In this document: one piece after another, positions 7,051 through 15,886 of the stretch
Layout of the letters: every line of letters begins with the position of its first letter
How positions within the stretch are numbered: position 1 is the stretch's first letter
DNA from: Pseudomonadota bacterium
GTDB lineage: Bacteria; Pseudomonadota; Alphaproteobacteria; Rhizobiales; Rhizobiaceae
Length of the DNA: 18,840 bases
Direction of reading: 5' to 3'
NCBI GenBank assembly: GCA_023419995.1
Contig: JAEZXF010000355.1
Coordinates: forward strand, 1 to 18,840
The notes under the pieces: generated by a model
Told to the model about the DNA's origin: nothing
Database searches by the model: none
Seen by the model: only the letters and a program-made list of their open reading frames with translations
Program-made: the position numbers and the translations under genes

Positions 7051-8304
7051 ATGACCCGTTTCTCGTTCGCCTCGCTTCTGATGAACGCCGCGACCGGCCA
7101 CCGGAACTGGGAGCCGCAATGGCCCGACAGCCAGCCCAAGGCCGAATACGACGTGGTCGTCGTCGGCGCCGGCGGACACGGCCTCGGCGCGGCCTATTAT
7201 CTGGCGAAGGAGCACGGCATCACCAATGTCGCGGTCATCGACAAGGGCTGGCTCGGCGGCGGCAACACCGGCCGCAACACCACCATCATCCGCTCCAACT
7301 ACCTCTATGACGAGAGCGCGCGGCTCTACGACCACGCGGTCGACCTGTGGGAAGGGCTGTCGCAGGAGCTGAACTACAACGTCATGTACTCGCGCCGCGG
7401 CGTGATGATGCTGGCCCACACCGTGCACGACGTGCAGAGCTTCAAGCGCCACATCCACGCCAACCGGCTGAACGGCGTCGACAACCGCTGGCTGACGAAG
7501 GAAGAGGCCAAGGCCTACTGCCCGCCGCTCGATATCTCGCCGACCGCGCGCTATCCGGTGATGGGTGCGGCGTTGCAGGAGCGCGCCGGCACCGCGCGCC
7601 ACGACGCCGTCGCTTGGGGCTATGCGCGGGCGGCCGCCGCGCGCGGCGGCGACATCATCCAGAACTGCCCGGTGACGGCGATCCGCCGCAATGCCGACGG
7701 CACGGTCGCCGGCGTCGAGACGGCGCGGGGCTTCATCAGGGCGAAGAAGGTCGCCGTCTCCGCCGCCGGTCACACCTCCGTCGTCATGGACAGCGCGGGC
7801 GTGCGGCTGCCGCTCGAAAGCTACCCGCTCCAGGCGCTGGTGTCGGAGCCGGTCAAGCCGGTCTTCCCCTGCGTGGTGATGTCGAACGCGGTCCACGCCT
7901 ATATCAGCCAGTCCGACAAGGGCGAGCTGGTGATCGGCTCCGGCACCGACCAGTACACGTCCTATTCGCAGCGCGGCGGCCTGCCGCTGATCGAGCACAC
8001 CATCGCCGCCATCGTCGAGATCTTCCCGATCTTCAACCGCATGCGCATGCTGCGCAAATGGGGCGGCATCGTCGATGTCACCCCCGACCGCTCCGCGATC
8101 CTCGGCAAGACGCCGGTTCCGGGGCTTTACGTCAATTGCGGCTGGGGCACCGGCGGCTTCAAGGCGACGCCCGGTGCGGCGCACACCTTCGCCTGGACCA
8201 TCGCCAGGGACGAACCGCACCCGATCAACGCGCCGTTCACGCTCGAACGCTTCCGCACCGGCCGGCTGATCGACGAGGCCGCCGCCGCCGCCGTGGCGCA
8301 CTGA
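7051..8304 (+). CDS. soxB: Sarcosine oxidase subunit beta
   Basis: A 417-residue flavoprotein subunit, the usual length for beta subunits of heterotetrameric sarcosine oxidase. With its partners it demethylates sarcosine to glycine, forming H2O2 and 5,10-methylene-THF. The FAD-binding Rossmann motif [20 protein letters not shown] starts near residue 36. The conserved [14 protein letters not shown] block follows. His184 in [11 protein letters not shown] corresponds by context to the histidine that covalently holds FMN in characterised enzymes. The start ATG 7051 matches family N-termini ([11 protein letters not shown]...); a GTG at 7039 lies inside the inverted repeat and is less likely. The Shine-Dalgarno is weak (GGGTGA, 7041-7046). 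It is the first gene of a soxBDAG-glyA-sdaA-purU run. Confidence 0.95.
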   Translation: MTRFSFASLLMNAATGHRNWEPQWPDSQPKAEYDVVVVGAGGHGLGAAYYLAKEHGITNVAVIDKGWLGGGNTGRNTTIIRSNYLYDESARLYDHAVDLWEGLSQELNYNVMYSRRGVMMLAHTVHDVQSFKRHIHANRLNGVDNRWLTKEEAKAYCPPLDISPTARYPVMGAALQERAGTARHDAVAWGYARAAAARGGDIIQNCPVTAIRRNADGTVAGVETARGFIRAKKVAVSAAGHTSVVMDSAGVRLPLESYPLQALVSEPVKPVFPCVVMSNAVHAYISQSDKGELVIGSGTDQYTSYSQRGGLPLIEHTIAAIVEIFPIFNRMRMLRKWGGIVDVTPDRSAILGKTPVPGLYVNCGWGTGGFKATPGAAHTFAWTIARDEPHPINAPFTLERFRTGRLIDEAAAAAVAH

Positions 8305-8314
8305 GGATCACGTC

Positions 8315-8629
8315 ATGCTTCTTATCCATTGCCCGTACTGCAATGAGACGCTGCCGGAGGCGGAGTTCACCTATGCCGGGCAGGCGCATGTCGCGCGCGC
8401 CGCCGACCCCTCGTCGCAGACCGACGAGGAATGGGAGGCGTTCCTGTTCATTCGCGACAACGCGAAGGGACCGCATTACGAGCGCTGGCGGCACTTCCAC
8501 GGCTGCGGCCGCTTCTTCAACGCCGTGCGCGACACGGTCAGCGACCGCTTTCTTGCGACCTACAAGGCGGGCGAGGCGCGGCCCGACCTCGCCTCGCTGC
8601 CGGCTGCATCCGGGGAGGTGCTGAAATGA
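8315..8629 (+). CDS. soxD: Sarcosine oxidase subunit delta
   Basis: A 104-residue small subunit. It contains the zinc-binding set Cys6-x2-Cys9 (HCPYC) and His60-x3-Cys64 (HFHGC), which in known heterotetramers binds a structural zinc ion. It has no separate catalytic role in the family and stabilises the complex. GAGG lies 8 nt before the start. The gene begins 10 nt after soxB, and its stop overlaps the soxA start (ATGA at 8626-8629), so the subunits are translationally coupled in the standard B-D-A-G order. Confidence 0.94.
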   Translation: MLLIHCPYCNETLPEAEFTYAGQAHVARAADPSSQTDEEWEAFLFIRDNAKGPHYERWRHFHGCGRFFNAVRDTVSDRFLATYKAGEARPDLASLPAASGEVLK

Positions 8630-11616
8630 GCCGCTATCGCGTTCCGGGCCGCGGCCGGGTCGACACCGCGCGCGCCGTCTCCTTCACCTTCGACGGCCGG
8701 ACCTATAAGGGCGCGGCGGGCGATACGGTCGCGTCGGCGCTGCTCGCCAACGGCGTCCACCTGATGGGCCGCTCGTTCAAGTACCACCGCCCGCGCGGGA
8801 CCATCACTGCCGGCTCCGAGGAGCCCAACGCGCTGATCGGCACCCGCCGCGGCCCTGGCCGCTTCGAGCCCAACACCCGCGCCACGGTGCAGGAGATCTG
8901 GAACGGGCTCGAGGCCACCTCGCAGAACCGCTATCCGAGCCTGAAGTTCGACGTCGGCGCCGTCAACGACGCGGCCTACATGCTGTTCTCGGCCGGCTTC
9001 TACTACAAGACCTTCATGTGGCCGAAGAGCTTCTGGAACAAGGTCTACGAGCCCTTCATCCGCGCCGCCGCCGGCCTCGGCATCTCGCCGCGCGAGAAGG
9101 ACCCCGATGCCTACGCCTCGCGCTACCTGCATTGCGACGTGCTGGTCGTCGGTGCTGGCCCCGCCGGCCTCGCCGCGGCGCGCGCGGCGGCCGTCGACGG
9201 GCTGAAGGTCGTCGTCGTCGACGAGAACGCGGAAGCCGGCGGCACGCTGCTTTCCGAGCCGCAGGCGCTGATCTCCGGCCGCCCGGCCTGGGACTGGCTG
9301 GAGGACGAACTCGCGGCGCTGAAGGCGCTCGGCGTCACCGTCATGACCCGCACCACGGCCATCGCCTATTACCACCAGAACATGATCGGTCTCGCCGAGC
9401 GGCTGACCGACCATCTGGAAACCCTTCCCGCCGACATGCCGCGCGAGCGGCTGTGGCGGGTGCGGGCGCGCCGCGTCGTGCTGGCGCAGGGCGCGCTGGA
9501 AAAGCCGCTGGTGTTCCACGGCAACGACCGGCCGGGCGTCATGCTGGCGGGCGCCGCGCAGACCTATTTGAATCGCTACGGCGTCAAGGTCGGCGACCGG
9601 CCGGTCGCCGTCACCAACCACGACAGCGCCTGGCATGCCGCCTTCGACCTTCAGAGCGCCGGCGCGCGCATTCAGGCGATCGTCGATACCCGCGCAAATG
9701 TCCGCGAGGCGCTGGCGAACGAGGCGCGGGCGCTCGGCATCCCGGTCCTGCTGTCGCACACCGTGACGGCGACCTCGGGGCGGCTGCGCGTCGCCTCGAT
9801 CCGTGTCAACCCGGTCGAGGGCGGCAGGGTCGGTGCGGGGCGGGCGATCGCCTGCGACGCGGTGCTGATGTCGGGTGGCTGGACGCCGTCGCTGCATCTG
9901 TTCTCGCACACGCAGGGCAAGCTCGCCTGGGACGAGGAGCGCGCCACTTTCCTTCCGGCGCGGACAAACGAGGATTGTGCCATCGCCGGGGCCGGGCGCG
10001 GCCTGTGGGGCATCGAGGCGGCGCTGAGGGACGGCGCGGAGCGCGGCCGCGAAGCGGCGGAAGCGCTCGGCAAGAAGGGCGCGTCGGCGAGCCACGCGGT
10101 CGAGCACGATCGCCCCGGAACCGGCGTCTCGCACACCGAGCTGCCCACCGACCGCAATCCCGGCAGGGCCAAGGCCTTCGTCGACTACCAGAACGACGTC
10201 ACCGCCAAGGACCTGCGGCTGGCCGTGCGCGAGGGCATGCGCTCGATCGAGCACGTCAAGCGCTACACCACCAACGGCATGGCGACCGACCAGGGCAAGA
10301 TGTCGAACGTCAACGGCCTGAACATCGCCGCCGACGCGCTCGGCAAGCCGACGCCGCAAGTCGGGCTGACCACCTTCCGCCCACCCTATACGCCGACTAC
10401 CTTCGGTGCCTTCGCCGGCTACCACCGCGGCGACCATTTCGAGGTCACGCGCAGGACGCGGATCGATGCGTGGGCCGAGGCGCACGGCGCGGCGTTCGAG
10501 CCGGTCGGCCAGTGGCGCAGGGCGTGGTACTTCCCGAAGCCCGGCGAGGACATGGACGCCGCCGTCGCGCGCGAATGCCGCGCGGTGCGGGAGAGCGTCG
10601 GCATCTTCGACGCCTCGACGCTCGGCAAGATCGAGGTCGTCGGCCCCGATGCGGTCGAGTTCATGAACCGCATGTACACCAACCCGTGGACCAAGCTCGC
10701 GCCCGGGCGCTGCCGCTACGGCCTGCTGCTCGGCGACGACGGTTTCATCCGCGACGACGGCGTCATCGGCCGCATGGCCGAGGACCGCTTCCACGTCACC
10801 ACCACCACCGGGGGTGCTGCGCGGGTGATGAACATGATGGAGGACTACCTCCAGACCGAGTGGCCCGAGCTGAAGGTGTGGCTGACCTCGACCACCGAGC
10901 AGTGGTCGACCGTGGCGCTGAACGGCCCGAACGCGGCGAAGCTGCTCGCGCCGCTGGTCGAGGGCGTCGAGCTGACCGAGGACGCCTTCCCGCACATGTC
11001 GTGCGTGGAATGCACGGTGGCCGGCATGCCGGCGCGCCTGTTCCGCGTCAGCTTCACCGGCGAGACCGGATTCGAGGTCAACGTGCCCGCGCCGCTCGGC
11101 CACCGGCTGTGGGAGATCCTGTGGGAGGCCGGCCAGCCATACGGCATCGTCGCCTACGGCACCGAGGCCATGCACGTCCTGCGCGCCGAGAAGGGCTACA
11201 TCATCGTCGGCCAGGACACCGACGGCACGGTCACGCCCTACGATGCCGGCATGGGCTGGGCCGTGGGCAAGGCCAAGCCGGACTTCGTCGGCAAGCGCGG
11301 CCTCGCCCGCCCGGACCTCGTCGCGAAGAACCGCAGGCACCTGGTCGGGTTGCTGACCGAGGACGGCTCGAAGCTGGAGGAGGGGGCGCAGATCGTCTTC
11401 GACCCGAAGCAGCCGGTGCCGATGACGATGGTGGGGCACGTCACCTCCTCCTATCGCTCCGACGCGATGGGCCGGCCGATCGCGCTGGCGCTGGTCGAGG
11501 GCGGGCACGAGCGGATGGGCGAGACCGTCCATATCCCGATGCCAGACCGCACCATTGCCGCCACGATCACCGGGACCGTGTTCGTCGATCCCGAAAACGC
11601 CCGCCTGAAGATCTGA
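8626..11616 (+). CDS. soxA: Sarcosine oxidase subunit alpha
   Basis: A 996-residue alpha subunit of normal length. The N-terminal region (about 15-75, VSFTFDGRTYKGAAGDTVAS) resembles the 2Fe-2S-like fold of amine-oxidising dehydrogenases but lacks a cysteine cluster, as expected. A second Rossmann fold (VLVVGAGPAG, glycines from residue 176) binds NAD+. The C-terminal part, from about residue 630, is a GcvT/aminomethyltransferase-like domain that binds THF and captures the methyl-derived carbon as 5,10-methylene-THF. It includes GETGFEVNVPA and the EKGYIIVGQDTDGTVTP block. A very long open frame lies antisense to it but is a composition shadow. It overlaps soxD by 4 nt and is followed by soxG after 14 nt. 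Confidence 0.96.
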   Translation: MSRYRVPGRGRVDTARAVSFTFDGRTYKGAAGDTVASALLANGVHLMGRSFKYHRPRGTITAGSEEPNALIGTRRGPGRFEPNTRATVQEIWNGLEATSQNRYPSLKFDVGAVNDAAYMLFSAGFYYKTFMWPKSFWNKVYEPFIRAAAGLGISPREKDPDAYASRYLHCDVLVVGAGPAGLAAARAAAVDGLKVVVVDENAEAGGTLLSEPQALISGRPAWDWLEDELAALKALGVTVMTRTTAIAYYHQNMIGLAERLTDHLETLPADMPRERLWRVRARRVVLAQGALEKPLVFHGNDRPGVMLAGAAQTYLNRYGVKVGDRPVAVTNHDSAWHAAFDLQSAGARIQAIVDTRANVREALANEARALGIPVLLSHTVTATSGRLRVASIRVNPVEGGRVGAGRAIACDAVLMSGGWTPSLHLFSHTQGKLAWDEERATFLPARTNEDCAIAGAGRGLWGIEAALRDGAERGREAAEALGKKGASASHAVEHDRPGTGVSHTELPTDRNPGRAKAFVDYQNDVTAKDLRLAVREGMRSIEHVKRYTTNGMATDQGKMSNVNGLNIAADALGKPTPQVGLTTFRPPYTPTTFGAFAGYHRGDHFEVTRRTRIDAWAEAHGAAFEPVGQWRRAWYFPKPGEDMDAAVARECRAVRESVGIFDASTLGKIEVVGPDAVEFMNRMYTNPWTKLAPGRCRYGLLLGDDGFIRDDGVIGRMAEDRFHVTTTTGGAARVMNMMEDYLQTEWPELKVWLTSTTEQWSTVALNGPNAAKLLAPLVEGVELTEDAFPHMSCVECTVAGMPARLFRVSFTGETGFEVNVPAPLGHRLWEILWEAGQPYGIVAYGTEAMHVLRAEKGYIIVGQDTDGTVTPYDAGMGWAVGKAKPDFVGKRGLARPDLVAKNRRHLVGLLTEDGSKLEEGAQIVFDPKQPVPMTMVGHVTSSYRSDAMGRPIALALVEGGHERMGETVHIPMPDRTIAATITGTVFVDPENARLKI

Positions 11617-11630
11617 CCCCGGAGGCGATG

Positions 11631-12185
11631 ATGAGCATCGAGATTTCTTCACTGATCCCCGGCGTCGTGGCCGAGACGGCCGCCGCGCGGGTCGGCGTCC
11701 TCGCCGCGCCGGGGCGGCTGTCGCTTCGCGCCCGCGGGGACCTCGCCGCGCTCGACAAGGCGCTCGGCCTTGCCCTGCCGGATCGCATCGGCAAGCGCGC
11801 CGAAGCCGGCGGGATCGAGGCAATCCGGCTCGGGCCGGACGAATGGACGATCCTTGCCCCGGCTGACGCAGTTGCCGGACTGGCTGCCGCCTGCGCCGCC
11901 GTCTATGGCGAGCACCCGCACAGCCTCGTCGACATTTCCGGGCGCGAGGTCACGCTTTCGATCGACGGGCCGAGGGCGGCGGAGCTGCTGACGCTCGGCT
12001 GCCCGCGCGACATCGAGACGATCGCGCTCGGCGAAGGCCGCAGGACGGTCTTCGACGGGGCGACGGTCGTGCTGTGGCGCGACGCGCCGGATCGCTTCCG
12101 CATGGATGTCTGGAACAGCTTCGCGGCCCATGTCGCGCATCTGCTCGAAACCGGCTGCAGGGAACTTGCCGCCGAACACGCCTGA
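11631..12185 (+). CDS. soxG: Sarcosine oxidase subunit gamma
   Basis: A 184-residue gamma subunit (family range about 180-210), distantly related to the GcvT fold. It assembles with SoxA, SoxB and SoxD. Recognisable family features include [29 protein letters not shown] and the C-terminal [18 protein letters not shown]. Tandem ATGs occur at 11628 and 11631; the second is preferred because GGAGG (11621-11625) lies 5 nt upstream of it and only 2 nt from the first. glyA starts 20 nt after the stop. Confidence 0.93.
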   Translation: MSIEISSLIPGVVAETAAARVGVLAAPGRLSLRARGDLAALDKALGLALPDRIGKRAEAGGIEAIRLGPDEWTILAPADAVAGLAAACAAVYGEHPHSLVDISGREVTLSIDGPRAAELLTLGCPRDIETIALGEGRRTVFDGATVVLWRDAPDRFRMDVWNSFAAHVAHLLETGCRELAAEHA

Positions 12186-12205
12186 CCGCCGAAAGGACCG
12201 TCCCC

Positions 12206-13474
12206 ATGCCCGACAGTTTCCCCAGGACCACGGTGTCCGACCCAGTGATCGCCGCTGCCATCGCGCAGGAACTCGACCGCCAGAAGACCCAGATCGAGCT
12301 GATCGCCTCGGAGAACATCGTCTCCGCCGACGTGCTGGCCGCGCAGGGGTCGGTGCTGACCAACAAGTATGCCGAGGGCTATCCCGGCAAGCGCTACTAC
12401 GGCGGCTGCGAGTTCGTGGACAAGGTGGAGGAGGTGGCGATCGACCGGCTGAAGCGGCTCTTCGGCGCGGAATTCGCCAACGTGCAGCCGCATTCGGGCG
12501 CGCAGGCCAACCAGGCGGTGCTGCTGGCGCTGCTCCAGCCGGGCGACCGCATCATGGGCCTGTCGCTGGCGCATGGCGGCCACCTGACGCACGGCTCACC
12601 GGTGACGATGTCGGGCAAGTGGTTCGACGTGGTCTCCTACGAGGTCGATCCCGATACCCACCTGATCGACATGGACAAGGTGCGCGAGAAGGCGCTGGAG
12701 ACGAAGCCGAAGCTGATCATCGCCGGCGCCTCGGCCTATCCGCGCCGGATCGACTTCGCCGGGTTCCGCAGGATCGCCGACGAGGTCGGCGCGTATCTGA
12801 TGGTCGACATGGCCCATTACGCCGGGTTGGTCGCGGGCGGGGCCTATCCGAACCCGGTGCCGCATGCCCACGTCACCACCTCGACCACCCACAAGACGCT
12901 GCGCGGCCCGCGCGGCGGCGTCATCCTCACCAACGACGCGGACCTGGCCAAGAAGCTGAACTCCGCCGTCTTCCCCGGCAACCAGGGCGGACCGCTGATG
13001 CATGTCATCGCCGCCAAGGCCGTCGCCTTCGGCGAGGCGCTGCAGCCGGAGTTCAGGGACTATGCACGCCGGGTCGTCGCCAATGCGCAGGCGCTGGCGA
13101 ACGTGCTGAACGAGGGCGGCCTCGGCATCGTCTCGGGCGGTACCGACAGCCACATCGTCCTCGTCGACCTGCGCCCCAAGGGCGTCACCGGCAAGGTCGC
13201 CGAGATCGTGCTGGAGCGCGCCGGCCTGACCTGCAACAAGAACGCCATCCCCAACGATCCGGAGAAGCCGTTCGTGACCTCCGGCATCCGGCTCGGCAGC
13301 TCGGCGGGCACGACGCGCGGCTTCGGCGAGGCCGAGTTCGAGAAGGTCGGCGCCCTGATCCTGCGCGTCCTCGACGCCCTGTCGCAGGCTCCGGACGGCG
13401 ACGCGGCGGTGGAGGCCGAGGTGCGCGGCGAGGTGCGGGCGCTGTGCGAGGCCTTTCCGATCTACGGATCGTGA
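12206..13474 (+). CDS. glyA: Serine hydroxymethyltransferase
   Basis: A 422-residue PLP enzyme that interconverts glycine plus 5,10-methylene-THF and serine plus THF. The cofactor lysine is Lys230 in [15 protein letters not shown]. Other family blocks are [35 protein letters not shown] and [19 protein letters not shown] lies 8 nt before the start. Its place between soxG and sdaA indicates work in the serine-forming direction, because sarcosine oxidase produces both substrates in a 1:1 ratio. It may be a catabolic paralogue with the housekeeping glyA elsewhere, which cannot be seen here. Confidence 0.96.
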   Translation: MPDSFPRTTVSDPVIAAAIAQELDRQKTQIELIASENIVSADVLAAQGSVLTNKYAEGYPGKRYYGGCEFVDKVEEVAIDRLKRLFGAEFANVQPHSGAQANQAVLLALLQPGDRIMGLSLAHGGHLTHGSPVTMSGKWFDVVSYEVDPDTHLIDMDKVREKALETKPKLIIAGASAYPRRIDFAGFRRIADEVGAYLMVDMAHYAGLVAGGAYPNPVPHAHVTTSTTHKTLRGPRGGVILTNDADLAKKLNSAVFPGNQGGPLMHVIAAKAVAFGEALQPEFRDYARRVVANAQALANVLNEGGLGIVSGGTDSHIVLVDLRPKGVTGKVAEIVLERAGLTCNKNAIPNDPEKPFVTSGIRLGSSAGTTRGFGEAEFEKVGALILRVLDALSQAPDGDAAVEAEVRGEVRALCEAFPIYGS

Positions 13475-13477
13475 AAA

Positions 13478-14875
13478 ATGTTCCTGTCGGTCTTCGACAT
13501 CTTCAAGATCGGCATCGGCCCGTCGTCGTCCCATACGATGGGGCCGATGGTCGCCGCTTCGCGGTTCCTCGGCGATCTTCGCGGCGGCGTCGACAAGATC
13601 CCCGGGGCCGGCGAGCTGTTCCGGCTGGGGGCGAGCCTGCACGGCTCGCTCGCCTTCACGGGAAAGGGGGATGCGACGGACCGGGCCGTGATCCTCGGGC
13701 TCTGCGGCCTGCTGCCCGAGACGCTCGATCCCGACCGGGCGGAGGAGATCGAGGCGCGGGTGCGCGAGGGCGGCCTGGTCGAGCCCGAAGGGCTGCCGGC
13801 GCTGCGCTTCGACCCCGACAGGGATCTGGTCTTCGACTACGGCCCGCCCCTGCCTGGCCATCCCAACGGGCTGGTCCTGAAGGCCTACGACCGGGCGGGA
13901 AACACCTGGCACCAGCAGACCTACTATTCGACCGGCGGCGGCTTCGTGGTGACGGAAGCGGAGCTGGGCGCGCCTGCCGATGCCGGCCCGGCCGGCGGGC
14001 GGCCGGCCGTGCCCTATCCCTTCCGCAATGCCGGGGAAATGCTGCGGATGGGGCGCGCCTCGGGAAAGTCGATCGCCCGGATGAAGCGGACGAACGAGGA
14101 GGCGATCCACGGGGCGGATCTCGACGCCCGGCTTGACCGGGTGTGGGAGGTCATGGACGGCTGCATCCGGCGCGGCCTCACCCGGGAGGGCATCCTGCCG
14201 GGCGGGCTGAAGGTGAGGCGCAGGGCGAAGGCCATTCACGACCAGTTGCAGGCCGAGCGCGGCCGGAATCTCAGCCAGCCGCACCAGGCCAACGACTGGA
14301 TGAGCGTCTACGCCATGGCGGTGAACGAGGAGAACGCCGCCGGCGGGCGCGTGGTGACCTCGCCCACCAACGGCGCGGCCGGCGTGGTGCCGGCGGTGGC
14401 GCGCTACTATCTCGACCATTGCGTCGGCGCGAAGCGCGAGGGGATCCGCGACCTGCTGCTCACCGCCGCCGCGATCGGCGGGCTGATCAAGCACAACGCG
14501 TCGATCTCGGGGGCCGAGGTCGGCTGCCAAGGCGAGGTCGGGTCGGCCTCGGCGATGGCGGCGGCCGGCCTCTGCGCCGTGCTCGGCGGGACCAACGAGC
14601 AGATCGAGAACGCGGCCGAAATCGCGCTCGAGCACCATCTCGGCATGACCTGCGACCCGGCCGCCGGCCTTGTGCAGGTGCCCTGCATCGAGAGGAACGC
14701 GCTCGGCGCGATCAAGGCGGTGTCGGCCGCGAGCTTGGCGCTGAGAGGCGACGGGACGCATTTCATGCCGCTCGACAACTGCATCAGGGTGATGCGCGAG
14801 ACCGGCCGCGACATGGACGCGAAGTACAAGGAAACCTCGCAGGGCGGCATCGCCGTCAACCTGCCCGAGTGCTGA
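13478..14875 (+). CDS. sdaA: L-serine ammonia-lyase, iron-sulfur-dependent, single-chain
   Basis: A 465-residue fused alpha/beta enzyme that converts serine to pyruvate and ammonia. The N-terminal SDH_beta-type domain begins with [19 protein letters not shown]. The C-terminal catalytic domain carries the 4Fe-4S ligands Cys350 (GCQGEVG), Cys392 (TCDPAAG) and Cys403 (VPCIERN). The last residue is Cys465. The cysteine spacings (42, 11 and 62) equal those I recall for the Legionella type 2 enzyme, whose C-terminal cysteine ligates the cluster when no substrate is bound. The start is only 3 nt after the glyA stop with no strong Shine-Dalgarno, so translation is probably coupled. Confidence 0.95.
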   Translation: MFLSVFDIFKIGIGPSSSHTMGPMVAASRFLGDLRGGVDKIPGAGELFRLGASLHGSLAFTGKGDATDRAVILGLCGLLPETLDPDRAEEIEARVREGGLVEPEGLPALRFDPDRDLVFDYGPPLPGHPNGLVLKAYDRAGNTWHQQTYYSTGGGFVVTEAELGAPADAGPAGGRPAVPYPFRNAGEMLRMGRASGKSIARMKRTNEEAIHGADLDARLDRVWEVMDGCIRRGLTREGILPGGLKVRRRAKAIHDQLQAERGRNLSQPHQANDWMSVYAMAVNEENAAGGRVVTSPTNGAAGVVPAVARYYLDHCVGAKREGIRDLLLTAAAIGGLIKHNASISGAEVGCQGEVGSASAMAAAGLCAVLGGTNEQIENAAEIALEHHLGMTCDPAAGLVQVPCIERNALGAIKAVSAASLALRGDGTHFMPLDNCIRVMRETGRDMDAKYKETSQGGIAVNLPEC

Positions 14876-14897
14876 TCGCGGGAAGGAGGGGACGTTG

Positions 14898-15779
14898 GTG
14901 ACCTACGTGATGAAGGTGTCGTGCCCGGCGCGCATCGGGATCGTCGCGGCCGTCTCGGGATACCTGGCCCGTGCCGGATGCAACATCACCGACAGCTCGC
15001 AGTTCATCGACCACGAAACCGGCCGCTTCTTCATGCGGCTGGGCTTCGAGCCGGCGCCGGGACTGGAGCGCGAGGCACTGGCCGAGGGCTTTGCCCCGGT
15101 CGCGCGCGATTTCGACATGGACCACGAGATCCACGACCTGTCGCGGAAGACGAAGGTCGCGATCATGGTCTCGCGCTTCGGCCATTGCCTGAACGACCTT
15201 CTCTACCGCTCGCGCATCGGCGCGCTGCCGGTCGAGATCGTCGCGGTGATCTCCAATCATCTCGACTGCCGGAAGCCGGTGGTCAACGAGGACATCCCCT
15301 TCCACCACATCCCGGTCTCGCCCGAGGCCAAGCTCCGGGCCGAAGCCGGGATCCTCGGCGTGATCCAGGATTCCGGCGCGCAGCTCGTCGTCCTCGCGCG
15401 CTACATGCAGGTGCTGTCGGACCGGATGTGCAGCGAGATGTCGGGGCGCATCATCAACATCCACCATTCCTTCCTGCCCAGCTTCAAGGGGGCGAACCCC
15501 TACAAGCAGGCCTACGAGCGCGGCGTCCGCCTGATCGGGGCGACGGCGCACTACGTCACGGCCGATCTCGACGAAGGCCCGATCATCGAGCAGGACATCA
15601 TCCGCGTCACTCACGCGCAGAGCGCGGCGGATTATGTCAGCCTCGGCCGCGACGTCGAAAGCCAGGTCCTGGCGCGCGCCGTCCATGCGCACATCCATCA
15701 CCGCGTCTTCCTCAACGGCAACAAGACGGTGGTCTTCCCGGCCTCTCCCGGCGAATACGTCTCGGAGCGCATGGGCTGA
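14898..15779 (+). CDS. purU: Formyltetrahydrofolate deformylase
   Basis: A 293-residue enzyme that hydrolyses 10-formyl-THF to formate and THF. An N-terminal ACT domain (about 1-80, YVMKVSCPARIGIVAAVSGY) is followed by a formyltransferase-fold domain. The catalytic triad is Asn187 and His189 (NIHHSFLPSF) plus Asp225 (DLDEGPII), with the same Asn-Asp spacing as glycinamide ribonucleotide transformylase. GTG 14898 is preferred, 8 nt after AAGGAGG; TTG 14895, 5 nt away, would add one residue, and the first ATG (14910) is too far. PurU homologues often accompany sox genes, where they restore free THF when methylene-THF accumulates. No ATG start and no folD nearby are worth noting. Confidence 0.94.
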   Translation: MTYVMKVSCPARIGIVAAVSGYLARAGCNITDSSQFIDHETGRFFMRLGFEPAPGLEREALAEGFAPVARDFDMDHEIHDLSRKTKVAIMVSRFGHCLNDLLYRSRIGALPVEIVAVISNHLDCRKPVVNEDIPFHHIPVSPEAKLRAEAGILGVIQDSGAQLVVLARYMQVLSDRMCSEMSGRIINIHHSFLPSFKGANPYKQAYERGVRLIGATAHYVTADLDEGPIIEQDIIRVTHAQSAADYVSLGRDVESQVLARAVHAHIHHRVFLNGNKTVVFPASPGEYVSERMG

Positions 15780-15886
15780 CAGGCGCGCGCCTAGCCTTGG
15801 CGAGGCTGGAAGCAGGGGACGGACCGGAATAGACTGAAGGCGACCGGGCGCAGAGGCCGAGGCGGCGTCCGGCGGGAGGATCCATC

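Noticed and set aside
8560..11823. Very long open frame antisense to soxA (over 1000 codons)
   Set aside because: It mirrors a real, fully recognisable soxA gene in GC-rich DNA, where third-position GC removes stops on the opposite strand. The product is low-complexity Arg/Ala/Gly-rich and resembles no family.
12596..14761. Long antisense frame opposite glyA and sdaA
   Set aside because: Spans two well-supported genes and has the same composition artefact. No ribosome-binding site or domain is recognisable.
15782..15806. GC palindrome GGCGCGCGCC and adjoining imperfect hairpin after purU
   Set aside because: Short, no T tract, and expected by chance in GC-rich DNA. Not convincing as a terminator between purU and the ammonia-lyase gene.
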